The position numbers were made by a program, and so were the translations under genes. Of a stretch of 64,000 bases of DNA, positions 10,165 through 18,380 are shown piece by piece; the first letter of the stretch is position 1; each line of letters starts with the position of its first letter. The DNA lies in the NCBI GenBank assembly GCA_913757435.1, contig CAJYDM010000005.1, forward strand, positions 1-64,000, read 5' to 3'. This stretch comes from Syntrophomonas sp. DTU019. Its GTDB lineage: Bacteria > Bacillota > Syntrophomonadia > Syntrophomonadales > Syntrophomonadaceae. Under the pieces are notes generated by a model. It was not told where the DNA came from. It ran no database searches and worked only from the letters and a program-made list of their open reading frames with translations.

Positions 10165-11010
10165 TTATGGGTCAGTATCGTTGCTGCGCACATCCAAGGC
10201 CTTCTGCAAGGCGACATAGGTATTGGGGCCGATTATCCCGTCAGCAGTGATGTTGTTAGCCTGCTGGAAGAGCTTCACCGAATCCTCCATTTTCTTGCCG
10301 AAGACCCCGTCGATCCTGTATTTGTAATATCCCAGGCGGCGCAGCCGGCGCTGCACCCGGGCTACATCGTCTCCCCTGGCTCCTATCCTCAACACCCTTC
10401 CGGTAATGCTCTCACCCATGATATACACCGGTGTGCCTATAGGAACCATCTCATAAAGTGCGATGACATCCTTATTATACATGCGTATGCAGCCGTGGCT
10501 GGCCCTGCGGCCAATGGAGCGAGGGTTATTGGTGCCGTGAATGCCGTAGCCGCCCCAAGGAACCGACAGGCGCATCCAGCGGGATCCGAAGGGTCCTCCG
10601 GGATTGACGGCTTTCTGAACGATGGTCCAATTGCCCGGCGGGCTGGGGGTGCTCTTTTTGCCAATGGCCACCGGGTAGGTGCGGTATGTATCAAGGCTGG
10701 AGTAGAAATGCAGGCGGCGGGTCTGCAGATCGATGGTGATGACCGGATAGCGCTGCAGGACTACAGCCGACTCATATAGGGTGGCACACTGGCCGCCGAT
10801 CATGCACCAGGTATCTGGAGCGACTATACCATCCGGGTTTATTCCGACTTTTTCCTGCCATTCCCGCAAGGCCTGATCGGTCCCAGCATGAAAAATGTCG
10901 TCGACTTCATCGTGCAGATACCCCAGGGTGTGTAAGGACTGATTGACCGCCAGGACGTCGGGACCCTGCATGGAAGGCTTGGTAAGACGCAAAAAACGGG
11001 ACATATACAT
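10165..11010 (-). CDS. L,D-transpeptidase (YkuD domain) with two peptidoglycan-binding domains
   Basis: Cross-links or modifies peptidoglycan through a catalytic cysteine. In the 281-residue form used here, an N-terminal peptidoglycan-binding type-1 domain (GPDVLAVNQSLHTLGYLHDE) is followed by the YkuD domain with its HGTNNP and SHGCIRM motifs (catalytic Cys about 174), then a second binding domain (GDDVARVQRRLRRLGYYKYR). No signal peptide or membrane segment is visible, which recalls the spore-associated YkuD of Bacillus and suggests a spore role by inference. The start is uncertain: the ATG at 11010 lies 13 bases after GAGGAG, and the frame is open up to 11079. Confidence 0.88.
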   Translation of the reverse strand: MYMSRFLRLTKPSMQGPDVLAVNQSLHTLGYLHDEVDDIFHAGTDQALREWQEKVGINPDGIVAPDTWCMIGGQCATLYESAVVLQRYPVITIDLQTRRLHFYSSLDTYRTYPVAIGKKSTPSPPGNWTIVQKAVNPGGPFGSRWMRLSVPWGGYGIHGTNNPRSIGRRASHGCIRMYNKDVIALYEMVPIGTPVYIMGESITGRVLRIGARGDDVARVQRRLRRLGYYKYRIDGVFGKKMEDSVKLFQQANNITADGIIGPNTYVALQKALDVRSNDTDP

Positions 11011-11174
11011 ATATTCGATCACACTCCTCGCGAGCTTATTTAATACATGCTTATTTGTGACGAGCCGGACTGATGACAAATATAAAGCCCGGTTTTTGGG
11101 GGAATTTGACTTACAATTTTTGGAAGGTATTTGCTCGCTTTTGTGGAACTTAGCAGGGAAGGGGGTGGTATTGT

Positions 11175-12371
11175 TTGAACAACAACCATGAAACTACGCA
11201 AGAGCACCTGGAGCTGGCCCTGGCGAAGATGGAAGAACGTGAAATCTCTGCGGCCCTGGCGGTGCTGAATGAACATATGGAAGCTGATGATGTGCGCTGG
11301 CTGGAAGCGGCTGGGGAATGCTGCTATCGCTTGGGGGATTTCAAGCAGGCGGTGTCTTGGTGGGAGCAGGCCCGGGAGACCAAAACGGCCAGCGGCCCGG
11401 TATTAAAGCGCCTGGCGGAGATACGCAAACCATCCTTCCAGTTTTGGATGAAGCGCTTTGAGGAGGCTATCGACCTTATGGAGCGCAAGAATTTCGCGGC
11501 AGCCATGGAAAGGCTGCAGGAGCTCAAGCTGGAAAAGGACGGTTTTGTCAGTCTCTACGAACTCCTGGGACTGTGCTATTTGGCTAACGGAGATCGCAGC
11601 CGGGCGCGGCAGGCCTGGAACAAAGGCCTGGAAATTGATAAGAGTCATCAAAATCTCCTGGGCTACCTGGCCGCCACTACAGCGGCAGGCAAATCAAACC
11701 TTCCTCAGGTCCCGGTTGCAGTTAAGGCCAAAGCCGAAGAACGCAAATACCACAGCAAGTCCTTGCAGCTATTGGCAGGGGCCGCCTGTTTGATGGTAAT
11801 CCTGGGAGTCGCGGCCTGGCAGCAGAATTCGGTTCCGGCGGTAAGCCGGCAGGCCATACAAGCGCCGCTGCAAACAGTAGCCAGGGCTGATTACCCGTCC
11901 CCGGAGACCCCAGCGGCAGTAGAGCAGAAGCCTTTTGAAGAGGGCTTAGGCCAGGATTACGGGGAAGAGCAGATGGGTGGCACATGGTATGATGAAGGCC
12001 AGGCCAAGCATTATTACCAGGCCGGATTCCAGGCTTACCGTAAGGGCGATTTTAAGAATGCCTCCAGCAATTTAGGCATGGTAGTATCGATGGGCCGGCA
12101 GGATTATCTGCACCGCGAGGCTCAGTATTACCTGGCCCGGATCTCGTTCCTGCAAAAGGATTATGTCCGTGCAGAACGGTTGTACAACAGCTATCTGGAC
12201 CTGTTCCCCAACACCAACTATTACGATGACAGTCTGTTCTATCTGGGCTGGGTCTATAATGAACTCGGTCAGACAGATAAGACCCGGGAGTGTTTTAAAC
12301 GCCTTGACGAACAGAGTGAGCCGGGAGGCTATCAGACCACCCCGTTGTATAAGCGGGTCATGAATTCTTAA
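11175..12371 (+). CDS. Membrane-anchored TPR-repeat protein
   Basis: 398 residues. The cytoplasmic half carries tetratricopeptide-like repeats (residues about 10-165, for example WWEQARETK and ARQAWNKGLEIDKSH). One membrane helix follows (about 196-216, LLAGAACLMVILGVAAW), then a proline-rich linker and a second TPR set (about 270-390, AQYYLARISFLQKDYVRAERLYNSYLDL split over two helices) resembling the outer TPR domain of YbgF/CpoB proteins. Start TTG with GGGAAGGGGGTGG upstream. The likely role is a scaffold linking cytoplasm and envelope; no specific partner is known. It is divergent from the L,D-transpeptidase gene, which may share its regulation. Confidence 0.8.
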   Translation: MNNNHETTQEHLELALAKMEEREISAALAVLNEHMEADDVRWLEAAGECCYRLGDFKQAVSWWEQARETKTASGPVLKRLAEIRKPSFQFWMKRFEEAIDLMERKNFAAAMERLQELKLEKDGFVSLYELLGLCYLANGDRSRARQAWNKGLEIDKSHQNLLGYLAATTAAGKSNLPQVPVAVKAKAEERKYHSKSLQLLAGAACLMVILGVAAWQQNSVPAVSRQAIQAPLQTVARADYPSPETPAAVEQKPFEEGLGQDYGEEQMGGTWYDEGQAKHYYQAGFQAYRKGDFKNASSNLGMVVSMGRQDYLHREAQYYLARISFLQKDYVRAERLYNSYLDLFPNTNYYDDSLFYLGWVYNELGQTDKTRECFKRLDEQSEPGGYQTTPLYKRVMNS

Positions 12372-12396
12372 AGAATATAGCTAAGAATGCTTAATC

Positions 12397-12450
12397 AACA
12401 CCTCTTTTGTGACGATATTATATCCAGGATATAATTGCAGGAGAGGTGTT
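12397..12450 (+). promoter_or_regulatory. Promoter embedded in nested inverted repeats
   Basis: TTGTGA (12407-12412) and TATAAT (12430-12435), 17 bp apart, form a good promoter for the lipoprotein gene. The -10 is the right arm of a tight palindrome (12417-12424 with 12428-12435, three-base loop). An outer 9-bp repeat (12397-12405 with 12442-12450) spans the promoter and the AGGAGAGG ribosome site. This could be a regulator-binding site; if transcription began further upstream, the outer arms would mask the ribosome site. Confidence 0.6.
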
Positions 12451-12454
12451 TGGC

Positions 12455-12910
12455 GTGAAATATGAAATGCTGCTGGTTTTGCTGCTGGTTTTATCCTTGT
12501 GCGGATGCGGCGTGCCCAGCAGTTATCCGGATACTGCCAGGGTGCAGTCTTCAGCAATGCCCAATGAAGTGATGCAAGGCTTAGAGAACACTGTTGACAG
12601 TATATTGCGTGAGCAGGCCTCTGCTAATAGTGATTTAAAGGAATTAAAGCATCTTCAAATCAGTACTCAGCAGTACCACCGCAAGTCTGGAGTTGATACG
12701 GCTTACACTGAGGCTAAAATAGAATTCTTGACCGAAGAGGATATAGCCTTTGCTCAGGAATTGCTGGTAGAGCAAGGCTATTGGGACGATAGCAAAGCGC
12801 CTGAAGAGGCCTTTAAGGCTGCTCTGACCGCTTATCAGATGGAAATGGGCCTTTCTGTGAGCGGGCGCCTGGATGGTCCCACAATATGCAAGATGCGTTC
12901 TTTAAGATAA
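12455..12910 (+). CDS. Predicted lipoprotein with peptidoglycan-binding domain
   Basis: 151 residues from the GTG at 12455, which is eight bases after GGAGAGG; an earlier in-frame GTG (12446) is too close. A lipoprotein signal (MLLVLLLVLSLCGC) gives a probable lipid-modified Cys18 (lipobox LCGC, with Cys16 as the alternative). The C-terminus (ITEEDIAF-like region through MRSLR) resembles a peptidoglycan-binding type-1 domain: DIAFAQELLVEQGYWDD, YQMEMGLSVSGRLDGPT. It is an envelope protein of unknown role. It may act with the preceding TPR protein, but it has its own promoter. Confidence 0.78.
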   Translation: MKYEMLLVLLLVLSLCGCGVPSSYPDTARVQSSAMPNEVMQGLENTVDSILREQASANSDLKELKHLQISTQQYHRKSGVDTAYTEAKIEFLTEEDIAFAQELLVEQGYWDDSKAPEEAFKAALTAYQMEMGLSVSGRLDGPTICKMRSLR

Positions 12911-12930
12911 AAAATCTTACTTTACCCGAC

Positions 12931-12958
12931 TTGACTTATGGACAAGTGTGGCTATACT
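12931..12958 (+). promoter_or_regulatory. Sigma-A-type promoter of tRNA-Gly(GCC)
   Basis: TTGACT (12931-12936) and TATACT (12953-12958) are separated by 16 bp. The predicted start is about 15 bp before the tRNA. Confidence 0.7.
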
Positions 12959-12980
12959 GTATATTATAGAAAAAGCGTAT

Positions 12981-13055
12981 GCGGAAGTGGCTCAGTGGTA
13001 GAGCATCGCCTTGCCAAGGCGAGGGTCGCGAGTTCGAATCTCGTCTTCCGCTCCA
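12981..13055 (+). tRNA. tRNA-Gly(GCC)
   Basis: 75-nt cloverleaf with acceptor GCGGAAG/CTTCCGC, anticodon loop TTGCCAA giving anticodon GCC, T-loop AGTTCGAATCT and an encoded CCA. Confidence 0.97.
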
Positions 13056-13068
13056 TATGCATACTATA

Positions 13069-13097
13069 CCTCGGCTGCTGCCGGGGTGTTGTGTTTT
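13069..13097 (+). terminator. Probable terminator of tRNA-Gly(GCC)
   Basis: A 7-bp stem CCTCGGC (13069-13075) with GCCGGGG (13080-13086), including one G-U pair, is followed by TGTTGTGTTTT. Confidence 0.6.
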
Positions 13098-13137
13098 GGT
13101 TATATTTAGGGTAAATTCTTTATCAGGGTAATTGGTA

Positions 13138-13166
13138 TTTACAAACCGCTCAATGAGGGATAATCT
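13138..13166 (+). promoter_or_regulatory. Probable promoter of tig-clpP-clpX
   Basis: TTTACA (13138-13143) and TAATCT (13161-13166) are 17 bp apart, about 55 bp upstream of the trigger factor start. No CIRCE or CtsR-like repeat was seen nearby. Confidence 0.5.
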
Positions 13167-13226
13167 AAAAACATTGTGGCAATGATGAGCAGTGATAAGT
13201 ATTGGATGCAGTTAGGAGGAGCATAA

Positions 13227-14567
13227 ATGGAAGCCAGGTTAGAAAAAATAGAACACAGTGAAGCTTACATAGCAGTAGAGGTCGACGCACAGCGAGTGGA
13301 AGAAGGCCTGCAGCAGGCCTATCATAAAGTCGTAAAAGAGGTATCTTTGCCTGGATTCCGAAAAGGCCGTGTTCCTCGTCAGTTGTTGGAAGCCCGTTTT
13401 GGGCCTGAGATCCTCTATCAGGATGCTATTGAATTCATCGTGCCTTTAGCTTATGAGCAAGCCGTAAAGGAACTGGAAATCACACCCATCGCCCAGCCCA
13501 GCCTTGAAGTCGGAGAGATGCAGAGCGGTCAGGCTTTTACTTTCCAGGCCCGCATTCCGATAAAGCCTGAAGTGGTGCTGGGTGAAATGGAAGGTTTGGA
13601 GATCTCGGTGCCGGTTATGGAGGTCACCGACGAGGATGTTGAGAGAAAGATCGATGAAATGCGTGCCCGCTATGCGGAACTGGTGGTAAAAGCCGAAGAC
13701 GAGCCAGCGGTCAACGGTGACACTGTATTCCATGATTTTGAAGGCTTCGTCGACGGGGTGCCATTTGAAGGCGGCAAGGCTGAGAACTATCCGCTGGAAC
13801 TCGGTTCCAATACCTTCATCCCCGGTTATGAAGAACAGGTAGTGGGGGTGAAAACCGGAGAAGAGAAAGACGTAACCGTTACTTTTCCGGAGAGCTACCA
13901 GTCCGAAGAGTTGGCCGGTAAAGAGGCCGTATTTAAAATCAAGGTCAACAAGATCGAGACCAAGAAGCCCCGCGAACTAGATGCTATGTTCGTTCAGGAA
14001 GTCAGCGAGTTTGAGACCGTTGATGAGCTTATCGAGGGTATCCGGAAAAATCTGACCGGCCAAATGGAAGCCAGGCGCCGCGACATCATGCGCCAGGAGG
14101 TCATAAAAGAAGCCCTCAAGCGCTGTGAAATGGAAATAGCTGAGGCCGTGGTCAAGGAGCACGCTGAGTTTATGTTGAAGCAACTGGAATACCGCATGGC
14201 TTCACAGGGCATGGAACTGCAACAGTATATGCAGTATACCGGGGGAAGTATCGAACAACTGCTGGAATCCCTGTATCCTGAGGCTGAGAATAAGGTCAGG
14301 AGCGACTTCTTCCTGGAAAAACTGGTCGAAGAAAAAGGGATTGAAGTCAGCGACGAAGAAATAAACAAACATATAGAAGATGTAGCCCAAAACACCGGGT
14401 TGTCGATTGAAGATGCCCGGGAACAACTGCAAGAGATGATGGCAGCGGTTACCATGCAGCTTAAGATCGATAAAGCCATAGATTATCTAATAGAAAAGGC
14501 GGTAGTTACTGAAAAGCAGGCTGAGGCCGAAAACGAAGCACCTGCTGCAGACTCTGCTATAGAATAA
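13227..14567 (+). CDS. tig: Trigger factor, ribosome-associated chaperone
   Basis: Folds nascent chains at the ribosome exit tunnel and has peptidyl-prolyl isomerase activity. The 446-residue protein has the normal three-domain plan: an N-terminal ribosome-binding domain with signature GFRKGRVPR (43-51), an FKBP-type isomerase domain (about 160-245, GDTVFHDFEGFVDGVPFEGG) and a helical C-terminal chaperone domain. The acidic tail (AENEAPAADSAIE) is typical. ATG start with TTAGGAGGAGC upstream. It heads the tig-clpP-clpX cluster, common in Firmicutes. Confidence 0.97.
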   Translation: MEARLEKIEHSEAYIAVEVDAQRVEEGLQQAYHKVVKEVSLPGFRKGRVPRQLLEARFGPEILYQDAIEFIVPLAYEQAVKELEITPIAQPSLEVGEMQSGQAFTFQARIPIKPEVVLGEMEGLEISVPVMEVTDEDVERKIDEMRARYAELVVKAEDEPAVNGDTVFHDFEGFVDGVPFEGGKAENYPLELGSNTFIPGYEEQVVGVKTGEEKDVTVTFPESYQSEELAGKEAVFKIKVNKIETKKPRELDAMFVQEVSEFETVDELIEGIRKNLTGQMEARRRDIMRQEVIKEALKRCEMEIAEAVVKEHAEFMLKQLEYRMASQGMELQQYMQYTGGSIEQLLESLYPEAENKVRSDFFLEKLVEEKGIEVSDEEINKHIEDVAQNTGLSIEDAREQLQEMMAAVTMQLKIDKAIDYLIEKAVVTEKQAEAENEAPAADSAIE

Positions 14568-14620
14568 ACGCACCGTAAATATCCGATTTGAATAATCTTT
14601 GTACTAAGAGGTGAATAATC

Positions 14621-15217
14621 ATGTCATATCTGGTTCCCATGGTAGTAGAACAGACTAATCGGGGTGAGAGGTCATACGACATTTACTCCCGTTTATTAAA
14701 GGACCGTATCATCTTTTTGGGCAGTGCCGTAGATGACACTGTGGCTAACCTGGTGATAGCGCAGCTTTTATTCCTGGAAGCGGAAGCCCCCGACAAGGAC
14801 ATATCGCTGTATATCAACAGCCCTGGCGGGTCTATCACCGCCGGCATGGCCATATATGACACCATGCAGCATGTGCGCCCGGATGTTTCCACCATTTGTG
14901 TCGGTTTGGCCGCCAGCATGGGAGCATTTCTATTGGCTGCAGGGGCCAAAGGCAAGCGTTTTGCCCTTCCCAATGCGGAGATAATGATTCACCAGCCCTG
15001 GGGAGGCACACAAGGTCAGGCCACCGATATCGAAATCCGCACCCGGCAGATCTTGAAGGCCAAAGCTACCTTGAACCGTATCCTGTCGGAACGAACCGGT
15101 CAGGATCTGGAGAAGGTGCAAAGGGATACCGAACGAGACTATTATATGACTGCTGTCGAAGCTAAGGAGTACGGCCTCATAGACGAGGTTTTCAACAGAG
15201 AATCCCAAAAGAAATAG
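14621..15217 (+). CDS. clpP: ATP-dependent Clp protease proteolytic subunit
   Basis: Serine peptidase that assembles as a tetradecamer and degrades proteins fed by Clp ATPases. 198 residues with the complete catalytic triad: Ser99 in GLAASMGAF, His124 in MIHQP and Asp173 in [11 protein letters not shown] start with AAGAGGTG upstream. It sits 53 bp after tig and 27 bp before clpX, its unfoldase partner. Confidence 0.98.
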   Translation: MSYLVPMVVEQTNRGERSYDIYSRLLKDRIIFLGSAVDDTVANLVIAQLLFLEAEAPDKDISLYINSPGGSITAGMAIYDTMQHVRPDVSTICVGLAASMGAFLLAAGAKGKRFALPNAEIMIHQPWGGTQGQATDIEIRTRQILKAKATLNRILSERTGQDLEKVQRDTERDYYMTAVEAKEYGLIDEVFNRESQKK

Positions 15218-15244
15218 GGGAAGCTCGCCAAGAGGGGTGAACTT

Positions 15245-16495
15245 ATGCACAAGTACGGGGACGAAAAAGGCCAGCTGAAATGTTCGTTTTGCGGCAAGAC
15301 TCAGGACCAGGTCAAGAAGCTGGTGGCTGGGCCAGGTGTGTACATCTGTGATGAATGCATCGAGCTGTGTAATGAGATCATTGAAGAGGAACTGGCCGAT
15401 GATCTGGGTTTTGAAATGGGGGATATCCCCAAACCAAACGAGATCAGGGAAATCCTTGATGACTATGTGATTGGTCAGGAGAAGGCCAAGAAATCATTGG
15501 CAGTGGCTGTTTACAACCATTACAAGCGCATCAACCTGGGAATGAAACTGGACGATGTGGAACTACAGAAGAGCAATATTATGATGCTGGGGCCGACCGG
15601 CAGCGGAAAAACCTTACTGGCCCAGACTTTGGCACGCATTCTCAATGTGCCTTTTGCCATTGCAGACGCCACCTCTCTTACCGAAGCGGGGTATGTGGGT
15701 GAAGACGTGGAGAACATTCTCCTCAAGCTAATACAGGCGGCTGATTATGATATTGAAAAAGCTGAAAAAGGCATCGTCTATATTGACGAGATCGATAAAA
15801 TAGCCAGGAAGACCGACAACCCCAGCATAACTCGTGACGTATCCGGGGAAGGGGTGCAGCAGGCTCTGTTGAAGATACTGGAGGGAACGGTGGCTTCTGT
15901 TCCGCCTCAGGGCGGACGCAAGCATCCCCATCAGGAATTCATACAGATCGATACCAGCAACATCCTGTTCATCTGCGGGGGAGCCTTTGAAGGCATCGAC
16001 AAGATCATTCAAAACCGCATCGGTCAGCAGGTAATGGGCTTCGGCGCCGACATCAAGATCCGTCAGGAGAAAAAAATCGGCGAGATCCTGGAGATGATAC
16101 TGCCGCAAGACCTGTTGAAATATGGCCTCATTCCAGAATTTGTAGGCCGGGTTCCCATAATCGTTACCCTGGAAGCCCTGGATGCCCCTGTTCTGATCAG
16201 GATCCTCAAAGAACCCAAAAACGCCCTGGTCAAACAGTATAAGAAACTTCTGGAACTAGACGGGGTGGATCTGGAATTCATGGAAGACGCCATGGAGGCG
16301 ATCGCACAGGAAGCCCTGCGCCGCAACACTGGCGCCCGGGGACTTCGGGCCATTATTGAAGACATCATGTTGGATGTGATGTATGAAGTACCTTCCCGTA
16401 TCGATATCACCAAAGTGGTTGTTACCAAGGATGTTATTGAAAAAAGGGAGAAGCCCCTGTTGGTAACTGTGGAGGCTAAACGCAAGGTGCAATAA
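15245..16495 (+). CDS. clpX: ATP-dependent Clp protease ATP-binding subunit ClpX
   Basis: Hexameric AAA+ unfoldase that delivers substrates to ClpP. 416 residues. An N-terminal zinc-binding domain (CSFCGKT ... CDECIELC, four cysteines) is followed by Walker A GPTGSGKT (about 119-126), Walker [11 protein letters not shown], the RKxDN-type segment and an IGF-like ClpP-docking loop ([11 protein letters not shown] region). ATG start with AGAGGGGTGA upstream. The gene ends just before a strong terminator, closing the tig-clpP-clpX unit. Confidence 0.98.
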   Translation: MHKYGDEKGQLKCSFCGKTQDQVKKLVAGPGVYICDECIELCNEIIEEELADDLGFEMGDIPKPNEIREILDDYVIGQEKAKKSLAVAVYNHYKRINLGMKLDDVELQKSNIMMLGPTGSGKTLLAQTLARILNVPFAIADATSLTEAGYVGEDVENILLKLIQAADYDIEKAEKGIVYIDEIDKIARKTDNPSITRDVSGEGVQQALLKILEGTVASVPPQGGRKHPHQEFIQIDTSNILFICGGAFEGIDKIIQNRIGQQVMGFGADIKIRQEKKIGEILEMILPQDLLKYGLIPEFVGRVPIIVTLEALDAPVLIRILKEPKNALVKQYKKLLELDGVDLEFMEDAMEAIAQEALRRNTGARGLRAIIEDIMLDVMYEVPSRIDITKVVVTKDVIEKREKPLLVTVEAKRKVQ

Positions 16496-16516
16496 AACCA
16501 TACTGGGCAATAAGGA

Positions 16517-16542
16517 AAAGGCAGCGAAAGCTGCCTTTTTTT
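16517..16542 (+). terminator. Rho-independent terminator after clpX
   Basis: Perfect 9-bp stem AAAGGCAGC (16517-16525) with GCTGCCTTT (16530-16538), GAAA loop and a run of seven T. Confidence 0.93.
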
Positions 16543-16618
16543 ACTTGCTGGTTTTCCTTATACCGATGATAAGCCTTCGGGAATAATAGCTTAAAACGAG
16601 AGAGAGGAAAAACAGCAA

Positions 16619-18262
16619 TTGAACGAATTCTTTGTAAAATACGGCGCAGTACTATACCTGATTCAATTGACATTTGCGGTGATCATAGGTTTATACTTCT
16701 GGAACCTGTTGAAGAGTCAGCAGAGTCGCAGGAGCGTGGTGGTCAGGGAAGCGGAAAAAGAGACCCATAAATTGAAGCAGATGCGCAAGGTCAAACTAAG
16801 TGAACCGCTCTCCAGCCTGACCCGACCGAATCAGCTCTCCGACGTGGTGGGCCAGGAAGAGGGGATAGACCTTTTAAGGTCGGCCTTGTGCGGCCCCAAC
16901 CCGCAGCACGTCATTATATATGGTCCTCCGGGGGTCGGTAAAACGGCGGCGGCCCGCCTGGTTCTGGAGGAAGCTAAGAATAATCCATCCTCGCCATTTG
17001 GCCCTGACGCCAAATTCGTGGAGGTGGATGCCACCATAACCAGGTTCGATGAAAGAAATATCGCCGACCCGTTGATCGGTTCCGTACACGATCCTATCTA
17101 TCAGGGAGCCGGATCCCTGGGTACTGCAGGGGTGCCTCAGCCCAAGCCCGGGGCCTGCACTAAGGCCCATGGCGGTATGTTGTTTATTGATGAGATCGGG
17201 GAGCTGCACCCCACCCAGATGAACAAATTGTTGAAGGTTCTGGAGGACCGCATCGTACTTCTGGAAAGCGCCTATTTTACCGAGAACGACCCCAATATAC
17301 CTCAGCATATCCATGATATTTTTGTTAACGGCCTGCCGGCTGATTTCCGTCTGGTGGGAGCTACCACACGCATGCCGGGCGAGATAGCTCCGGCCTTGCG
17401 TTCCCGCTGTATGGAGGTTTTTTTCAAGCCTTTGGATAAAGAAGACATTCGCCAGATAGCTTTAGGCGCGGTGCAGAAGATAAAATTTGAAATTGATGAG
17501 GCCGCTTTGAACGAGATCATCCGCTACGCCGGCAACGGCCGTGAGGCAGTCAACATCGTACAACTGGCCGCAGGCATAGCCCAGATGGAAAGCAACTGCA
17601 GCATCACTTTGAACACGGTGGAAAAGGTATTAAATAACGGTCGCTTCTCGCCGCGGCCGGAGGTCAAAGTAAAAGAGTTTCCCACCGTGGGAATGGTCAA
17701 CGGCCTGGCGGTGTATGGTGCCAATGTGGGGACATTGATCGAGGTGGAATGCAACTGTGTACCGGTAGACGATGGCCTGGGCACCTGGAATGTCACTGGG
17801 GTGGTGGAACAGGAGGAAATGGGAGGTCCTGACCGCAAATACAGCCGTAAGAGCATGGCCAGAGGCGCGGTGGAAAATGTGCTCACCGTGCTTCAAGCCC
17901 GGTATGGGTTGAAATTGCGCAATTTTAATATTCATCTCAATTTCCCCGGGGGGGTACCGGTAGACGGACCTTCGGCCGGAGTGAGTATAGCCACAGCAAT
18001 TTACTCGGCTTATAAAGGGCTGCCGGTGGATCATCTCCTGGCCATGACCGGCGAGGTGTCGGTGCATGGCAAAATCAAACCGGTGGGCGGGGTGATGAGC
18101 AAGATCGAAGCGGCCCGCAAGGCGGGCATCAAACGCGCCATTATCCCCCATGAGAACTGGCTTAATATCTTCACCAGCTTCACGGATATGGAGATCATCG
18201 CGGTGAATGATCTTCAACAAGTCTTTGATAACGCTTTTATCTCTGAAGATATAAACATATAA
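16619..18262 (+). CDS. lonB: Membrane-anchored Lon-type protease LonB
   Basis: AAA+ serine protease of the Bacillus LonB type, 547 residues. It has an N-terminal membrane helix (about 9-28, AVLYLIQLTFAVIIGLYFW) in place of the long LonA N-domain. Walker A GPPGVGKTAAARLV (about 102-115) and a LonB-type insertion (VEVDATITRFDERN) follow. The Lon peptidase domain carries the Ser/Lys dyad (DGPSAGVS, and the Lys of GGVMSKIEAARKAGI). Start TTG with GAGAGAGGAAAAA upstream. In Bacillus, LonB is linked to sporulation (forespore, SigF); the same role here is inferred. It lies between clpX and lon. Confidence 0.93.
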   Translation: MNEFFVKYGAVLYLIQLTFAVIIGLYFWNLLKSQQSRRSVVVREAEKETHKLKQMRKVKLSEPLSSLTRPNQLSDVVGQEEGIDLLRSALCGPNPQHVIIYGPPGVGKTAAARLVLEEAKNNPSSPFGPDAKFVEVDATITRFDERNIADPLIGSVHDPIYQGAGSLGTAGVPQPKPGACTKAHGGMLFIDEIGELHPTQMNKLLKVLEDRIVLLESAYFTENDPNIPQHIHDIFVNGLPADFRLVGATTRMPGEIAPALRSRCMEVFFKPLDKEDIRQIALGAVQKIKFEIDEAALNEIIRYAGNGREAVNIVQLAAGIAQMESNCSITLNTVEKVLNNGRFSPRPEVKVKEFPTVGMVNGLAVYGANVGTLIEVECNCVPVDDGLGTWNVTGVVEQEEMGGPDRKYSRKSMARGAVENVLTVLQARYGLKLRNFNIHLNFPGGVPVDGPSAGVSIATAIYSAYKGLPVDHLLAMTGEVSVHGKIKPVGGVMSKIEAARKAGIKRAIIPHENWLNIFTSFTDMEIIAVNDLQQVFDNAFISEDINI

Positions 18263-18311
18263 TGGACTTATAGGCATATTGAAGTCATTGATATGCAAAT
18301 CCTATGCAATA

Positions 18312-18340
18312 TTGTCCCATTAGAACACATATAGTAGAAT
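18312..18340 (+). promoter_or_regulatory. Sigma-A-type promoter of lon
   Basis: TTGTCC (18312-18317) and TAGAAT (18335-18340), 17 bp apart, lie about 40 bp before the lon start. Confidence 0.65.
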
Positions 18341-18380
18341 AAATGGCTGATAGTAATAATTGGCCTGGAGGTGTGTTAAT

